Shown here: positions 23,507 to 32,094 of the stretch, piece by piece | Numbering within the stretch: position 1 is the first letter of the stretch | Layout: each line of letters starts with the position of its first letter | Source of the DNA: Sphingomonas_B tabacisoli | GTDB taxonomy: Bacteria; Pseudomonadota; Alphaproteobacteria; Sphingomonadales; Sphingomonadaceae | NCBI RefSeq assembly: GCF_042678385.1 | Contig: NZ_JBHUDY010000001.1 | Span: 186,001-250,000 of the forward strand | Direction of reading: 5' to 3' | DNA: 64,000 bases | The notes under the pieces: model-generated | What the model was told of the DNA's origin: nothing | The model's database searches: none | The model's input: only the letters and a program-made list of their open reading frames with translations | Made by a program: the position numbers and the translations under genes

Positions 23507-24798
23507 TCCTCGGCAGGCGAGACCATCAATTTGTCGATCTTGCGGCCGTCCATGTCGACGATCTCGAAGCGCCAGCCCTGCTCCTCGAACCGCTCGCCCA
23601 CGGTCGGCAGATGGCGGAGCGCGGCGAGGGCGAAGCCGGCCGTGGTCGCATAGTCGCGATCGTCGGGAAGCGTCAGGTCCAGTTTTTCGGCGAGCACGTC
23701 GGCGGGCAGCGAGCCGGAAACGAGCAGGCTGCCGTCCTCGCGCTCGATGCAATCGGGATCGGTGCCTTCGTCCTCGTCGAAGGCGAAACGGCCGGCGAGC
23801 GCCGCGAACAGGTCCGCGGGGGTGAGCAGCCCTTCGAGATGGCCATATTCGTCCTGCACTAACACCATCGGCACGTCGGCGCGGCGAAGCGTGTGGAGCG
23901 CGTCCATCGCATCGACCTGGTCGGGGACGACGAGCAGAGGCCGCATCAGCGCGCGCAGGTCGAGCGTGCGGCCTTCGAGCAGGGCGGCGACGACATCGCG
24001 GCTCTGCAGCACGCCGACGATCTGGTCGACCGAGCCTTCGGCCACAGGCACGCGCGTGTGCGGGCTGTCGATCAGATGCTGGCGGACGCGATCGGGATCG
24101 GCGTCGATGTCGATCCAGTCGATTGCGGTGCGCGGTGTCATCACCTCGCGCACCGGCCGGTCGGCGAGGCGGACGACGCCCGAGATGATCGCACGCTCGC
24201 TTTCCTCGATCACGCCGGACTTGCTGGCCTCGGCGACGACGAGGTGGAGTTCCTCGGCCGTGACGTGGCGCTCAGCCTCCCGCTTCAGGCCGAGGAGGCG
24301 GAAGATCAGCGCGCTGGAGCGATCCAACAGCCACACGACCGGCGCGGTGATGCGCGCCAGCCAGTCGAACGGCAGGGCAGCGAGCGCGGCGATCTGCTCC
24401 GGTGTGCGGAGCGCGAATTGCTTGGGGACCAGTTCCCCGATGATCAGCGAGACATAGGTGGTGACCGCGATCGTGACGAGGAAGCCGTAGTGCGCCGGGA
24501 TGCCGATCAGCGCGAGCCGCTGGCCGACCGGCACCTCTAGGCTGGCGCCGGAGAAAGCGCCGGTCAGGATGCTGATCAGGGTGATGCCGATCTGGCCCGT
24601 GGAGAGAAGACGGCCGGGATCGTCCTGCAGCTTGAGGGCCGCGGAGGCGCCGAGCTTGCCCATTTTCGCCATTGCCTGCAGCCGCGCCTTGCGCGCGGAG
24701 ACGATCGCCAGCTCCGACATCGCGAAGGCGCCGTTCAGCACGATCAACGCAAGGATGACCGCGACGCTGAGCCAGGGAAAGGGGGAAAGGGGCTGCAT
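23503..24798 (-). CDS. CorC/HlyC-type CNNM-domain protein (divalent-cation transport or efflux family)
   Basis: A 431-residue membrane protein. The DUF21/CNNM membrane domain takes residues about 1-190, with the first segment WLSVAVILALIVLNGAFAMSELAIVSARK, here noted as residues 9-37. A tandem CBS pair follows at about 205-335 (VMTPRTAIDWIDIDADPDRV; LLVVPDQVDAMDALHTLRRA), then a CorC_HlyC domain at about 345-430 with ADVLAEKLDLTLPDDRDYAT. Family members handle Mg or Co; the old name hemolysin is not informative. No adjacent gene gives a clue. Confidence 0.92.
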   Translation of the reverse strand: MQPLSPFPWLSVAVILALIVLNGAFAMSELAIVSARKARLQAMAKMGKLGASAALKLQDDPGRLLSTGQIGITLISILTGAFSGASLEVPVGQRLALIGIPAHYGFLVTIAVTTYVSLIIGELVPKQFALRTPEQIAALAALPFDWLARITAPVVWLLDRSSALIFRLLGLKREAERHVTAEELHLVVAEASKSGVIEESERAIISGVVRLADRPVREVMTPRTAIDWIDIDADPDRVRQHLIDSPHTRVPVAEGSVDQIVGVLQSRDVVAALLEGRTLDLRALMRPLLVVPDQVDAMDALHTLRRADVPMVLVQDEYGHLEGLLTPADLFAALAGRFAFDEDEGTDPDCIEREDGSLLVSGSLPADVLAEKLDLTLPDDRDYATTAGFALAALRHLPTVGERFEEQGWRFEIVDMDGRKIDKLMVSPAED

Positions 24799-24850
24799 GC
24801 CGGACGTGTAACGTCTTTAGCGGCGAAAAGAGGCGGGGGGCAACTATTAC

Positions 24851-25046
24851 CCTCTCCCATCGGGAGAGGGTCGACTCGGCGAAGCCGAGCGGGGTGAGGG
24901 TGGTGGTTCTGCAACTTGGTCGCCCTCACCCTCACCTTCCCACTCGCTGCGCGAGCGGGCCCAGTGCCAAGCCGGTCATGCCCCCAGCATGACCTAAACA
25001 GCGCGGGGCGCTGTTTACTTGGCACTCTCTCCCGATGGGAGATGGG
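24851..25046. repeat. Multi-hairpin island with a predicted three-way junction
   Basis: The gap between two minus-strand genes is packed with perfect short inverted repeats. In order they are CCTCTCCC-ATC-GGGAGAGG (24851-24869), CTCGGC-GAA-GCCGAG (24875-24889), GGTGAGGGT pairing with ACCCTCACC across 30 bases, CTCGC-TGC-GCGAG, and CTCCC-GAT-GGGAG near 25028. Nested at 24964-25025, the outer arms GTGCCAAG/CTTGGCAC enclose two hairpins, GGTCATGC/GCATGACC and AAACAGCGC/GCGCTGTTT. This would fold as a three-way junction. It may serve as a terminator, RNA-decay barrier or small RNA; none is shown. Confidence 0.8.
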
Positions 25047-26684
25047 TTAGACTGCTTCCAGTGTCATACGTCCAGCGCGGGTGCGCATCCGGTGGGTGGT
25101 TGCGATCTGGGGCGAGCGGCCCACTACAGTTTCCATGAACAGCCATTCGCTGGTCGCCGCCTCGGGCGTGAGCGTCAACGTCATGTAACCGCGGCCGCTT
25201 GGCTGGCACCATTTGAGCTCGGGGTTGGTACGGATCAGCGCGCGGGAAATGTCGGCCGGCGGCGTCTTGCGGAACGTGGATTCGTAGCCGGGCGACGTGA
25301 CGCTCTGGCCGTCGAACTCGACGCCGGCGCGCTTGCCGTCCTGCATCAGCTCGAAGCTCCAGGCATTGTGGCTGTCGCCGGCAAGCATGACGAGGTCGGC
25401 GCCGGCCGCCTGGGCCGAGCGCAGCAGCCGCGCCCGCGCCGCCGGATAGCCGCCCCAATTGTCGAAGTCGCTCGGCAGGCCCGCCTTCGCCGCGAGCAGG
25501 GCCGTTTTTACGCGCGCGACGATATAGTCGGGCGCGTCCGGCGACACCCAGTTGGCGGTCTCGGGCGGGGCAACCGTCTTGCCGACGATCGTGCCGACGC
25601 CGACGACCTGCCACCGTTTGCGGGCGCGGACCGAGCGGCCGAGCGCTTCCGCCAGCCACGCCTCCTGCTCCGAGCCCATCATGGTGCGGGCCGGGTCCAT
25701 CCATGCACCATCGCGGAAGGCAGTGAGCACGGCGACCGGGTCGGCCGCGCCTTTCAGCAGCGCGGCGAGCGAAGGCTGTTCGCTGCGCCCCAGCAGCCGG
25801 GTTTCGGTACGAAAATAGGTGCCGAGATCGCCGATCTCATAGGTCTTGAACGGCTCATCGGAGACCGGCATCCATTCGCGCCAGGCCTGCATCGCGGCGA
25901 TCCTGCGGAGCGTGTAATCGCCTTCGCCGGGATTGTAGTTCTCGGCGCCGCCTTCCCAGGAGTCGTTGGCCGTTTCGTGATCGTCGACCGAAGCGATCAT
26001 CGGCAGGGCGGCGTGCAGCGCCTGGAGGTCGGGGTCGGCGCGATAGCAAGCGTAGCGGGTGCGGTAGTCGGTGAGCTGGATCAGCTCGTTTGCGGGTTCG
26101 AGGATGCGGGCGGCGACAGCCTCGCGCTCGCTCGGATAGCTGCCGCGTTTGTACTCGTAGAAATAGTCGCCGAGGTGGACGGCCAGATGCAAATCGTCGC
26201 GGGCGGCGGCGTGGGCGTAGGCGTTAAAATAGCCGAAGGGCAGGTTTGAGCAGGAGAACACCGCCATCCGCCACTCGGGCACGCGCCCTTCCGGCAAAGT
26301 GCGGGTGCGGCCGATGGGTGAGACATCGCCGTTGGCGGTGAAGCGGTAATAGTAGGAGCGGCCCGGCTGGAGGCCGGCGACAGTCAGCTTGGCGGTCCAA
26401 TCGCGGAAGGCGCCGGTGATGACCGAGCCGCCGGCGATCGGGCGGGCGAGATCGGGAGTTTCGGACAGTTCGGCGGTGACATGCGCGCTGTCACCGGACG
26501 CCGGGATGTAGCGGGTCCAGAGCAGGATCGAATCCTGCGACGGCTCGCCGCTCGCGACCGAATGGGTGAACCCGCGCGCCGCCATGATCTGCGCGATCGC
26601 GGCGCTGCCGCCCGGCATCAGCAGCGCGCCGAGCCCGAACGCGCCTCCCTTCACCAGCGAACGGCGGTCGATCGTCAGGCTCAT
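25047..26684 (-). CDS. PhoD-family alkaline phosphatase/phosphodiesterase
   Basis: A 545-residue exported enzyme with a Tat signal (DRRSLVKGGAFGLGALLMPG, Ala-rich cleavage region ending AIAQ). After a fibronectin-like N-terminal domain (RGFTHSVASGEPSQDSILLWTRY) comes the catalytic part with metal-site segments FSCSNLPFGYFNAY, LAVHLGDYFYEY, ASVDDHETANDSW and LAGDSHNAW, all typical of PhoD. It releases phosphate from extracellular phosphodiesters or monoesters, using Ca and Fe. The second ATG (26684) is preferred because GGGAGG is then seven bases upstream. No Pho box was recognised. Confidence 0.93.
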   Translation of the reverse strand: MSLTIDRRSLVKGGAFGLGALLMPGGSAAIAQIMAARGFTHSVASGEPSQDSILLWTRYIPASGDSAHVTAELSETPDLARPIAGGSVITGAFRDWTAKLTVAGLQPGRSYYYRFTANGDVSPIGRTRTLPEGRVPEWRMAVFSCSNLPFGYFNAYAHAAARDDLHLAVHLGDYFYEYKRGSYPSEREAVAARILEPANELIQLTDYRTRYACYRADPDLQALHAALPMIASVDDHETANDSWEGGAENYNPGEGDYTLRRIAAMQAWREWMPVSDEPFKTYEIGDLGTYFRTETRLLGRSEQPSLAALLKGAADPVAVLTAFRDGAWMDPARTMMGSEQEAWLAEALGRSVRARKRWQVVGVGTIVGKTVAPPETANWVSPDAPDYIVARVKTALLAAKAGLPSDFDNWGGYPAARARLLRSAQAAGADLVMLAGDSHNAWSFELMQDGKRAGVEFDGQSVTSPGYESTFRKTPPADISRALIRTNPELKWCQPSGRGYMTLTLTPEAATSEWLFMETVVGRSPQIATTHRMRTRAGRMTLEAV

Positions 26685-26712
26685 CGGCATTCCTCCCTTG
26701 TCGATCCGCTGT

Positions 26713-27867
26713 CTAGCGCAGCGTCAGCGACTCTTTTGCGAAACGGGCGATATCGGCTTCATCGTGATACAGGCCGAGCCCGATCCGCAAGACGTCGCCG
26801 CGCACATCGGTGACGACGTCGCGCGCCATAAGCGTTTCCTTCCACTGCTGGGCATGCGGCGAGCGGAAGGCGAGGAAGCGCGCGTGGGGCCTTCCGCTCA
26901 ATGGATTGAGCAGCTCCGCGTCGGCAAGCGCGGTGCCGCGGATGACGTGGAGAAGCTGGGCCTGGAGCGTCGCGACATGGGCGGCGATGGCAGCGGTGGT
27001 CAGCCCTTCCTCCGCGAGCATCCCGCGCACCGCGACGAAGCGGTAGAGACCGGACGCGTCGAAGGTCGAGCCCATGAAGCGGCCGGCGTCGGGCGCATAG
27101 CCGACCGCGCCGGGCGGCAGCGACAGGTCGTCGAACTCGGCATACCAGCCGGTGTTGACCGGGCGCGGTCCGAAGCCGGGCGGCGCGTGGAGGAAGGCGA
27201 CGCCTTCGCCGGCCATCGCGTACTTATAGCCGCCGGCGGTGTAGAAAATGCGGTCGGCAATGGCGCTCAAGTCGTTCGGGATCGCCATGAAGGCGTGGTA
27301 GCCGTCGATCACGACCCAGCAGCGCTCGCGGTCCGCCAGCGCGGCGAAGCGCTCGATGCCGTCAAAGACCAGCCCTGAGTTGAACATGACATGGCTGACG
27401 AAGATCAGGTCGAAGGGTGCGCGTTCGGCCGCGGCGAGGAAGCGGTCGGCGAAGGTCGCGAGCGGCTCGACGGGCACGCGCTCGACCGTCATTTCGCCGG
27501 CAGCTTCCCAGCGCGCCGATTGGCGGCGGAAGCTGTGGAACTCGCCGTCGCTCGCCAGCACGCGCAAGGGCCGCGGCCGCTCGATCGCCGAGACCAGCCG
27601 CACGATCAGCTCGTGCGTGTTCGGTGCGAAGACGATGGTGGAGGGATCGAGCAGGCCGAGTTCGGCGGCGACCTCGGCCTGGGCGCGCGGCCAGATCTCG
27701 CCCATGATCCGGTCCCATTTACGGTCGGCGAGGCGCGCGGCGTCGTCCCACGCCTGATAATGGCCATCAAAACTGGCATCGGGCCAGAGGTGGTGGCTGT
27801 GCGCCGCGAGGTGCAGCCGCTCCGGCGCGGCGTCGAGCGCGCGGCGGAACAGGTGCTTGTAGGTCAA
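26713..27867 (-). CDS. Class V PLP-dependent enzyme, kynureninase-like
   Basis: A 384-residue fold-type I PLP enzyme. Recognisable parts are LHLAAHSHHLWPDASFDGHY near residue 18, VFAPNTHELIVRL near 80, WVVIDGYHAFMAIP with the PLP-binding Asp near 173, and FYTAGGYKYAMAGEGVAFLH with the PLP lysine near 200. Kynureninase turns kynurenine into anthranilate and alanine. This protein is shorter than classical KynU and more divergent, but it is translationally coupled to tryptophan 2,3-dioxygenase: its TTG start shares bases with that gene's TGA. No kynurenine formamidase gene is adjacent. Another class V activity is possible. Confidence 0.8.
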   Translation of the reverse strand: MTYKHLFRRALDAAPERLHLAAHSHHLWPDASFDGHYQAWDDAARLADRKWDRIMGEIWPRAQAEVAAELGLLDPSTIVFAPNTHELIVRLVSAIERPRPLRVLASDGEFHSFRRQSARWEAAGEMTVERVPVEPLATFADRFLAAAERAPFDLIFVSHVMFNSGLVFDGIERFAALADRERCWVVIDGYHAFMAIPNDLSAIADRIFYTAGGYKYAMAGEGVAFLHAPPGFGPRPVNTGWYAEFDDLSLPPGAVGYAPDAGRFMGSTFDASGLYRFVAVRGMLAEEGLTTAAIAAHVATLQAQLLHVIRGTALADAELLNPLSGRPHARFLAFRSPHAQQWKETLMARDVVTDVRGDVLRIGLGLYHDEADIARFAKESLTLR

Positions 27868-28655
27868 AGCAGCGTCCTCAGCGACCAGAGTTCCGGGAAA
27901 GCGCGTTTCGACACGGTTTCCTGGAGGTAGCGGACGCCGGCGGTGCCGCCGGTGCCGGGCTTGCCGCCGATAATGCGCTCCACGGTCAGCACATGCTTGT
28001 GGCGCCAGGTGGCGAGCGCGTCGTCGAGGTCGACCAGCTTTTCGGCGAGCTGATAGAGGTCCCACCAGCGCGTCGTGTCACGATAGACCTCGGCCCAGCT
28101 TTCGGCGACCTGCGGGTCGGGCACGTAGGGCTGGGTCCAGTCGCGGTCGAGCTTGTCGGCGGGAACGTCGAAGCCGGCCCTGGCGAGCGCGGCGATGGCG
28201 TCGTCCCACAGGCTCGGCTGCTCGAGAGCTTCGGTCATGGCGCGGGCGGCCTCGGGGCGGTCCTGCTGGTAATCGACGAAGCGGCCGTCCTTCAGCCCGA
28301 GGAGATATTCGACGGTGCGGAACTGGTCCGACTGGAAGCCCGAGCTGGTGCCGAGCACGCCGCGGAAGCGGGAATAGTCGCTGGGCGTCATCGTCGCGAG
28401 CACGTCCCAGCTGAGCGTCATCACGGCCTGGATGCGGGAGACGCGGGCCAGGCTCTTATAGGCGGGAACGAGCGCGCCGCTGCGGACCTGCGCCTTGGCG
28501 AGCCGGAGCTCGGCGATCATCTGCTTCAGCCACAGCTCCTTGGTCTGGTGGATGATGATGAACAGCAGCTCGTCGTGGCGGTCGGATTGCGGGTGCTGGG
28601 CGGAAAGCAGCGTGTCGAGCCCCAGATAGGAGGCGTAGGTCACCGAAATGGTCAT
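27864..28655 (-). CDS. kynA: Tryptophan 2,3-dioxygenase
   Basis: A 263-residue heme enzyme that opens the indole ring of tryptophan to N-formylkynurenine. The start MTISVTYASYLGLDTLLSAQ and HDELLFIIIHQTKELWLKQM (His and substrate-site Phe/Arg region) are diagnostic. Further signatures are YSRFRGVLGTSSGFQSDQFR near residue 95 and the axial-heme His region WRHKHVLTVERIIGGKPGTG near 222-242. It is the first gene of a two-gene operon with the kynureninase-like gene. An elaborate inverted repeat lies 41-88 bases upstream of the start, a candidate operator. Confidence 0.96.
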   Translation of the reverse strand: MTISVTYASYLGLDTLLSAQHPQSDRHDELLFIIIHQTKELWLKQMIAELRLAKAQVRSGALVPAYKSLARVSRIQAVMTLSWDVLATMTPSDYSRFRGVLGTSSGFQSDQFRTVEYLLGLKDGRFVDYQQDRPEAARAMTEALEQPSLWDDAIAALARAGFDVPADKLDRDWTQPYVPDPQVAESWAEVYRDTTRWWDLYQLAEKLVDLDDALATWRHKHVLTVERIIGGKPGTGGTAGVRYLQETVSKRAFPELWSLRTLL

Positions 28656-28695
28656 GCCGCTGTCTAAGCCATTTGGCGGCCAGCGGGAATTGCTC

Positions 28696-28743
28696 GTTCG
28701 TTTCGCCTCGGAAGCGACGAAACGTGCTGTTTCGTCGACGAAC
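28696..28743. promoter_or_regulatory. Nested inverted repeat upstream of the kynurenine operon
   Basis: A perfect 9-bp palindrome CGACGAAAC-GTGCT-GTTTCGTCG (28715-28737) is enclosed by a second pair GTTCGT (28696-28701) and ACGAAC (28738-28743). The site lies in the 211-base region between kynA (minus) and the exported protein gene (plus), 41 bases from the kynA start. It could bind a tryptophan/kynurenine-responsive regulator. The regulator gene is not adjacent. The remaining part, 28744-28866, shows no gene. Confidence 0.45.
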
Positions 28744-28866
28744 CGAACTGATCTAGATGAATTGGAAATGAACCGGAGTTGTTAACTATCGTTCTAAGTT
28801 CCGGATCGGAACGTTAGCGTACGGGTCGGTCCATAGCTTTGAGCGGGGGCATTTCGCTCAGGGAGT

Positions 28867-29478
28867 ATGGGCATGAAAAGATGGGTCTTGGCCGCGGTTG
28901 CCGCGGTCGCAATGGCAGGTCCGGCCAGCGCCGCGGTGATCACGCTGCAATCGATCACCAACAACGGGCCGGGCAATTTCACCTTCAACTATCAGGGGAC
29001 GCTGGGCCCTGACGAGGGCGTGCGTGCCGGCGATCGGCTGATCATTTTCGATTTCCGCGGCTATATCGCGGGATCGGTGTTCTCGAACCTCGCGAACGTC
29101 ACGGCGACGACCGAGAACACGTCGACTGGCGTGATCATCACGCCGGGTCAGAATGACGATCCGAACATCCCGAACCTGGTGTTCACCTATGTCGGGCCGG
29201 ACTTCCAGACTTCGGGCGGCCCGTTCGCGGCCATCGACTTCAACGGCATTGGCGCCCGGTCGACGTTTGGCAGCACGGCCTTCGACGCGTTCTTCACGCA
29301 GACGACGAAGAACAACCCGCCGGCCGAGGCTATGACCGCCGCGTTCCAAGTCGGGACCGTCCGCGTTCCGGCGGCTGCGGTTCCGGAACCGGCGAGCTGG
29401 GCAATGATGCTGGGCGGCTTCGGCCTGCTCGGCGCCGCGACCCGGCGTCGCGCGCGCACGGTGCGCGTTACCGCCTGA
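28867..29478 (+). CDS. Exported protein with PEPxxWAMM C-terminal sorting signal
   Basis: A 203-residue protein with a signal peptide (MKRWVLAAVAAVAMAGPASA), a beta-rich middle containing many Asn, Thr and Gly, and a C-terminal tripartite signal: VPEPASWAMMLGGFGLLGAA followed by the basic tail TRRRAR. This PEP-CTERM variant targets proteins for processing by an exosortase-type system at the cell surface. The exosortase is not in the window. The start at 28867 has GGGAG upstream; an ATG six bases later is equally plausible. The role of the mature protein is unknown. A terminator follows at 29501. Confidence 0.88.
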   Translation: MGMKRWVLAAVAAVAMAGPASAAVITLQSITNNGPGNFTFNYQGTLGPDEGVRAGDRLIIFDFRGYIAGSVFSNLANVTATTENTSTGVIITPGQNDDPNIPNLVFTYVGPDFQTSGGPFAAIDFNGIGARSTFGSTAFDAFFTQTTKNNPPAEAMTAAFQVGTVRVPAAAVPEPASWAMMLGGFGLLGAATRRRARTVRVTA

Positions 29479-29500
29479 GCTTTTGCTCCGAGCGAAAATC

Positions 29501-29533
29501 GGGCCGGCTGTCGCAAGACCGCCGGCCCTTTTT
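29501..29533. terminator. Bidirectional intrinsic terminator between converging genes
   Basis: GGGCCGGC (29501-29508) and GCCGGCCC (29521-29528) form a perfect 8-bp stem with a 12-base loop, followed by TTTTT on the plus strand and by GATTTT on the minus strand. It ends the exported protein gene on the plus strand and the rsh gene on the minus strand; the rsh stop codon overlaps the T tract. Confidence 0.9.
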
Positions 29534-31623
29534 CATACGCGCTCGGCGTTCGCGACGACGTCGGCCGCGCGCAGGGCGGCGAGGATGCGCATCAGGTGGT
29601 GGAGGTCGTGCACTTCGATATCGACCTCGAAGGTGTGGAAGGCGCCGTCGCGATTGCCGAGCTTCAGGTTCAGGATGTTCGCCTTGTGGGCGCCGAAGAT
29701 GCCGCTCATCACCGCGAGCGAGCCGGGCTCGTTGCGGACCACCACGCGAAGCCGCGCGGTGCCGCCATCGGACCTGTCGCCCCAGGCGAGGTCGATCCAG
29801 TCGGCATCGACGCCGTCGGCGAGATTGGGGCAATCGATCGTGTGGACCTGAATTGCTTCGTCCGGCCGGCGGAGGCCGACGATGCGGTCGCCGGGGACCG
29901 GGTGGCAGCATGAGGCGAGGTCGAAAGCGACGCCGGGGGTCAGGCCCTTGATCGAGATCGCCTCGCGCTGACCGGGCGCTTTGGCGTCGACGTCGCCGCC
30001 GGCAGAGCCCGGCATCAGCGCTTCCATCAGCGCCGCGTCGCTGACCGAGCCGCGGGCGACCGCGGCCATCAGGCTCGGCTCATCCGCGATCTTTAGCCGC
30101 TGGAGCGCGTTCTTCAGCGCGTCGGGCGCCAGCTGGGCGGGCAGGCGCTGGACGATCTCGTCATAGAGCTTCTTGCCGAGCGCGACCATTTCGTCGCGTT
30201 CCTTGTGGCGGACATAACGGCGGATAGCGGCGCGCGCCTTGCCGGTCGTCACGAAATTCAGCCACCCGGGTTGCGGCTCCTGCGCTTTCGACTTCAGGAT
30301 CTGGACCTGATCGCCATTCTCGATCGGGGTGCGCAAGGGAACGACCCGGCCGTTGACCTTGGCGCCGACGGTCTGGTCGCCAAGGTCGGTATGGACCGCA
30401 TAGGCGAAGTCGACCGGCGTCGCGCCCTTGGGGAGCTGGATGAGTTCGCCCTTGGGCGTGAAGGCGAAGATGCGGTCCTGGTACATCGCCATCCGCGTAT
30501 GCTCGAGCAGCTCTTCCGGGCTCTCGGCGGTGTCGAGGATTTCGATCAGGTCCCTGATCCAGCGCACCTGGGTGTCGGGCGAGCCGGCCGCCTGCTTGTA
30601 GGCCCAGTGCGCGGCAAGGCCGAACTCGGCCTGGGCGTGCATGTCCTTGGAACGGATCTGGATTTCGATCCGCATGTTCTCGGCATGGATCACCGAGGTG
30701 TGGAGCGAGCGATAGCCGTTGCGCTTGGGCGTCGAGATGTAATCCTTGAACCGCCCCGGCACCATCGGCCAGCGGGCGTGGATCACGCCCAGCGCCTTGT
30801 AGCAATCCTGCGTCGACGGGACGATCGCTCGGAACGCCATCACGTCGGACAATTGCTCGAAGCTGATGTGGCGCTCCGCCATCTTGCGCCAGATCGAATA
30901 GGGGTGCTTTTCGCGCCCCAGCACTTCGCTCTCGATGCCGTTGCGCGAGAGGAGAAGCTTCAGCCCTGAGGCGATGCGCGCGATGCGGTCGCCGCCGCCT
31001 TCGTGAAGCTGTTCGAGGCGCTTGGTGATCGACTCGTACGCTTCCGGCTCGAGCTGCCGAAAGGCGAGCGTCTGCATCTCGGTCATGAACTCGTACATGC
31101 CGATGCGCTCGGCGAGCGGGGCGTAGATATCCATCGTTTCGCGGGCGATCCGCCTTCGCTTCGCTTCGTCCTTGATGAAATGGAGCGTGCGCATGTTGTG
31201 CAGCCGGTCGGCGAGCTTCACCAGCAGCACGCGGATGTCGTCCGACATCGCCAGCAGGAATTTGCGCAGATTCTCCGCGGCGCGCTGGCTTTCGGTGTGC
31301 GCTTCGATCTTCGAAAGCTTGGTGACGCCGTCGACCAGCCGTGCGACGTTCGCCCCGAACTTCGCCTCGATCTCCTCGTGCGTCGCGACCGTGTCCTCGA
31401 TCGTGTCATGGAGAATGGCCGTCGCGATCGTCTCGTCGTCGAGATGGAGATCGGTCAGGATGCCGGCGACCTCGATCGGGTGGCTGTAATAGGGATCGCC
31501 CGATGCGCGCTTCTGGGTGCCATGCGCCTGCATCGAAAATACGTAGGCGCGGTTGATCAGCGCCTCATCCGCGTCCGGATCGTAACTCTTGACCCGCTCG
31601 ACCAGTTCATACTGCCTCAGCAC
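29533..31623 (-). CDS. rsh: RelA/SpoT homologue, (p)ppGpp synthetase/hydrolase
   Basis: A 696-residue bifunctional stringent-response enzyme. In order: HD hydrolase domain with SHPIEVAGILTDLHLD and ILHDTIEDTVAT (the HD pair, residues about 45-75), synthetase domain with RVKDYISTPKRNGYRSLHTS-like sequence (FKDYISTPKRNGYRSLHTSV), TGS domain FAFTPKGELIQLPKGATPVD, a conserved SCCHPVPGDRIVG region near 600, and a C-terminal ACT domain. Both HD and synthetase motifs look intact. The start is GTG at 31623 (MLRQYELVERVKSYDPD), the usual sphingomonad start; the longer open frame upstream runs through a terminator. Confidence 0.95.
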   Translation of the reverse strand: MLRQYELVERVKSYDPDADEALINRAYVFSMQAHGTQKRASGDPYYSHPIEVAGILTDLHLDDETIATAILHDTIEDTVATHEEIEAKFGANVARLVDGVTKLSKIEAHTESQRAAENLRKFLLAMSDDIRVLLVKLADRLHNMRTLHFIKDEAKRRRIARETMDIYAPLAERIGMYEFMTEMQTLAFRQLEPEAYESITKRLEQLHEGGGDRIARIASGLKLLLSRNGIESEVLGREKHPYSIWRKMAERHISFEQLSDVMAFRAIVPSTQDCYKALGVIHARWPMVPGRFKDYISTPKRNGYRSLHTSVIHAENMRIEIQIRSKDMHAQAEFGLAAHWAYKQAAGSPDTQVRWIRDLIEILDTAESPEELLEHTRMAMYQDRIFAFTPKGELIQLPKGATPVDFAYAVHTDLGDQTVGAKVNGRVVPLRTPIENGDQVQILKSKAQEPQPGWLNFVTTGKARAAIRRYVRHKERDEMVALGKKLYDEIVQRLPAQLAPDALKNALQRLKIADEPSLMAAVARGSVSDAALMEALMPGSAGGDVDAKAPGQREAISIKGLTPGVAFDLASCCHPVPGDRIVGLRRPDEAIQVHTIDCPNLADGVDADWIDLAWGDRSDGGTARLRVVVRNEPGSLAVMSGIFGAHKANILNLKLGNRDGAFHTFEVDIEVHDLHHLMRILAALRAADVVANAERV

Positions 31624-31669
31624 CGGAACAAGATCGGGGAGCGGGTGCGGCAACGCAACATTTTTCGGG

Positions 31670-31705
31670 CAAAAAACAACCGCCGGAGCCTTTCGGCCCC
31701 GGCGG
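31670..31705 (-). terminator. Intrinsic terminator downstream of the CC_3452-type gene
   Basis: On the minus strand CCGCCGG-GGCC-GAAA-GGCT-CCGGCGG (31680-31705) forms a strong hairpin with a GAAA loop, followed by TTGTTTTTTG. It lies 40 bases after the stop of the gene at 31745 and 47 bases before the rsh start, so the two genes are probably separate transcription units. Confidence 0.8.
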
Positions 31706-31744
31706 AGGTGTGCGGACTGAGAGGGGAGGTGTCCGCGGGTCTGG

Positions 31745-32077
31745 TTAGCGGCGGGCAAGCTTGGTCGTGTCGGCCTTGGCGTTGCACTTGGCGAGCGCTT
31801 CGCCGTCCAGCGCCTGGTCGCCGGCGCGGAAGGCGGTGACCGGACCCAGTTCACGCGCGATGCTGGCGCAGACGATCGCCGGGCGGCTGTTGCCCTTGGG
31901 CGCCGCGCAGACCGCGCCGTCGCAGCTCACCGGAATTTCGTGGACGACAGTCTTGGTCGCCGCCGGCTGCGCGAGCGTCAGGCTGTAGAAGCTGTTACTG
32001 GGTTGGGCGACGGCCGCGGAGCCAAGCAGCGCCAGCGAGCCGACCAGCGAAAGCAGAAAAGCAGCAATCCGTACCAT
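31745..32077 (-). CDS. CC_3452-family exported protein
   Basis: A 110-residue exported protein. A signal peptide (MVRIAAFLLSLVGSLALLGS, then AAVAQ) precedes a mature part with FYSLTLAQPAAT, two cysteines in SCDGAVCAAPKGNSRPAIVC (three in all) and a C-terminal KCNAKADTTKLARR. I recognise the overall pattern as the CC_3452 family of alphaproteobacteria, for which no activity is known. The cysteines would allow disulphides in the periplasm. It is divergent from the HxlR regulator, and a long inverted repeat in between may control both. Confidence 0.8.
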   Translation of the reverse strand: MVRIAAFLLSLVGSLALLGSAAVAQPSNSFYSLTLAQPAATKTVVHEIPVSCDGAVCAAPKGNSRPAIVCASIARELGPVTAFRAGDQALDGEALAKCNAKADTTKLARR

Positions 32078-32094
32078 GTTCCGTCCCTTTTCGA

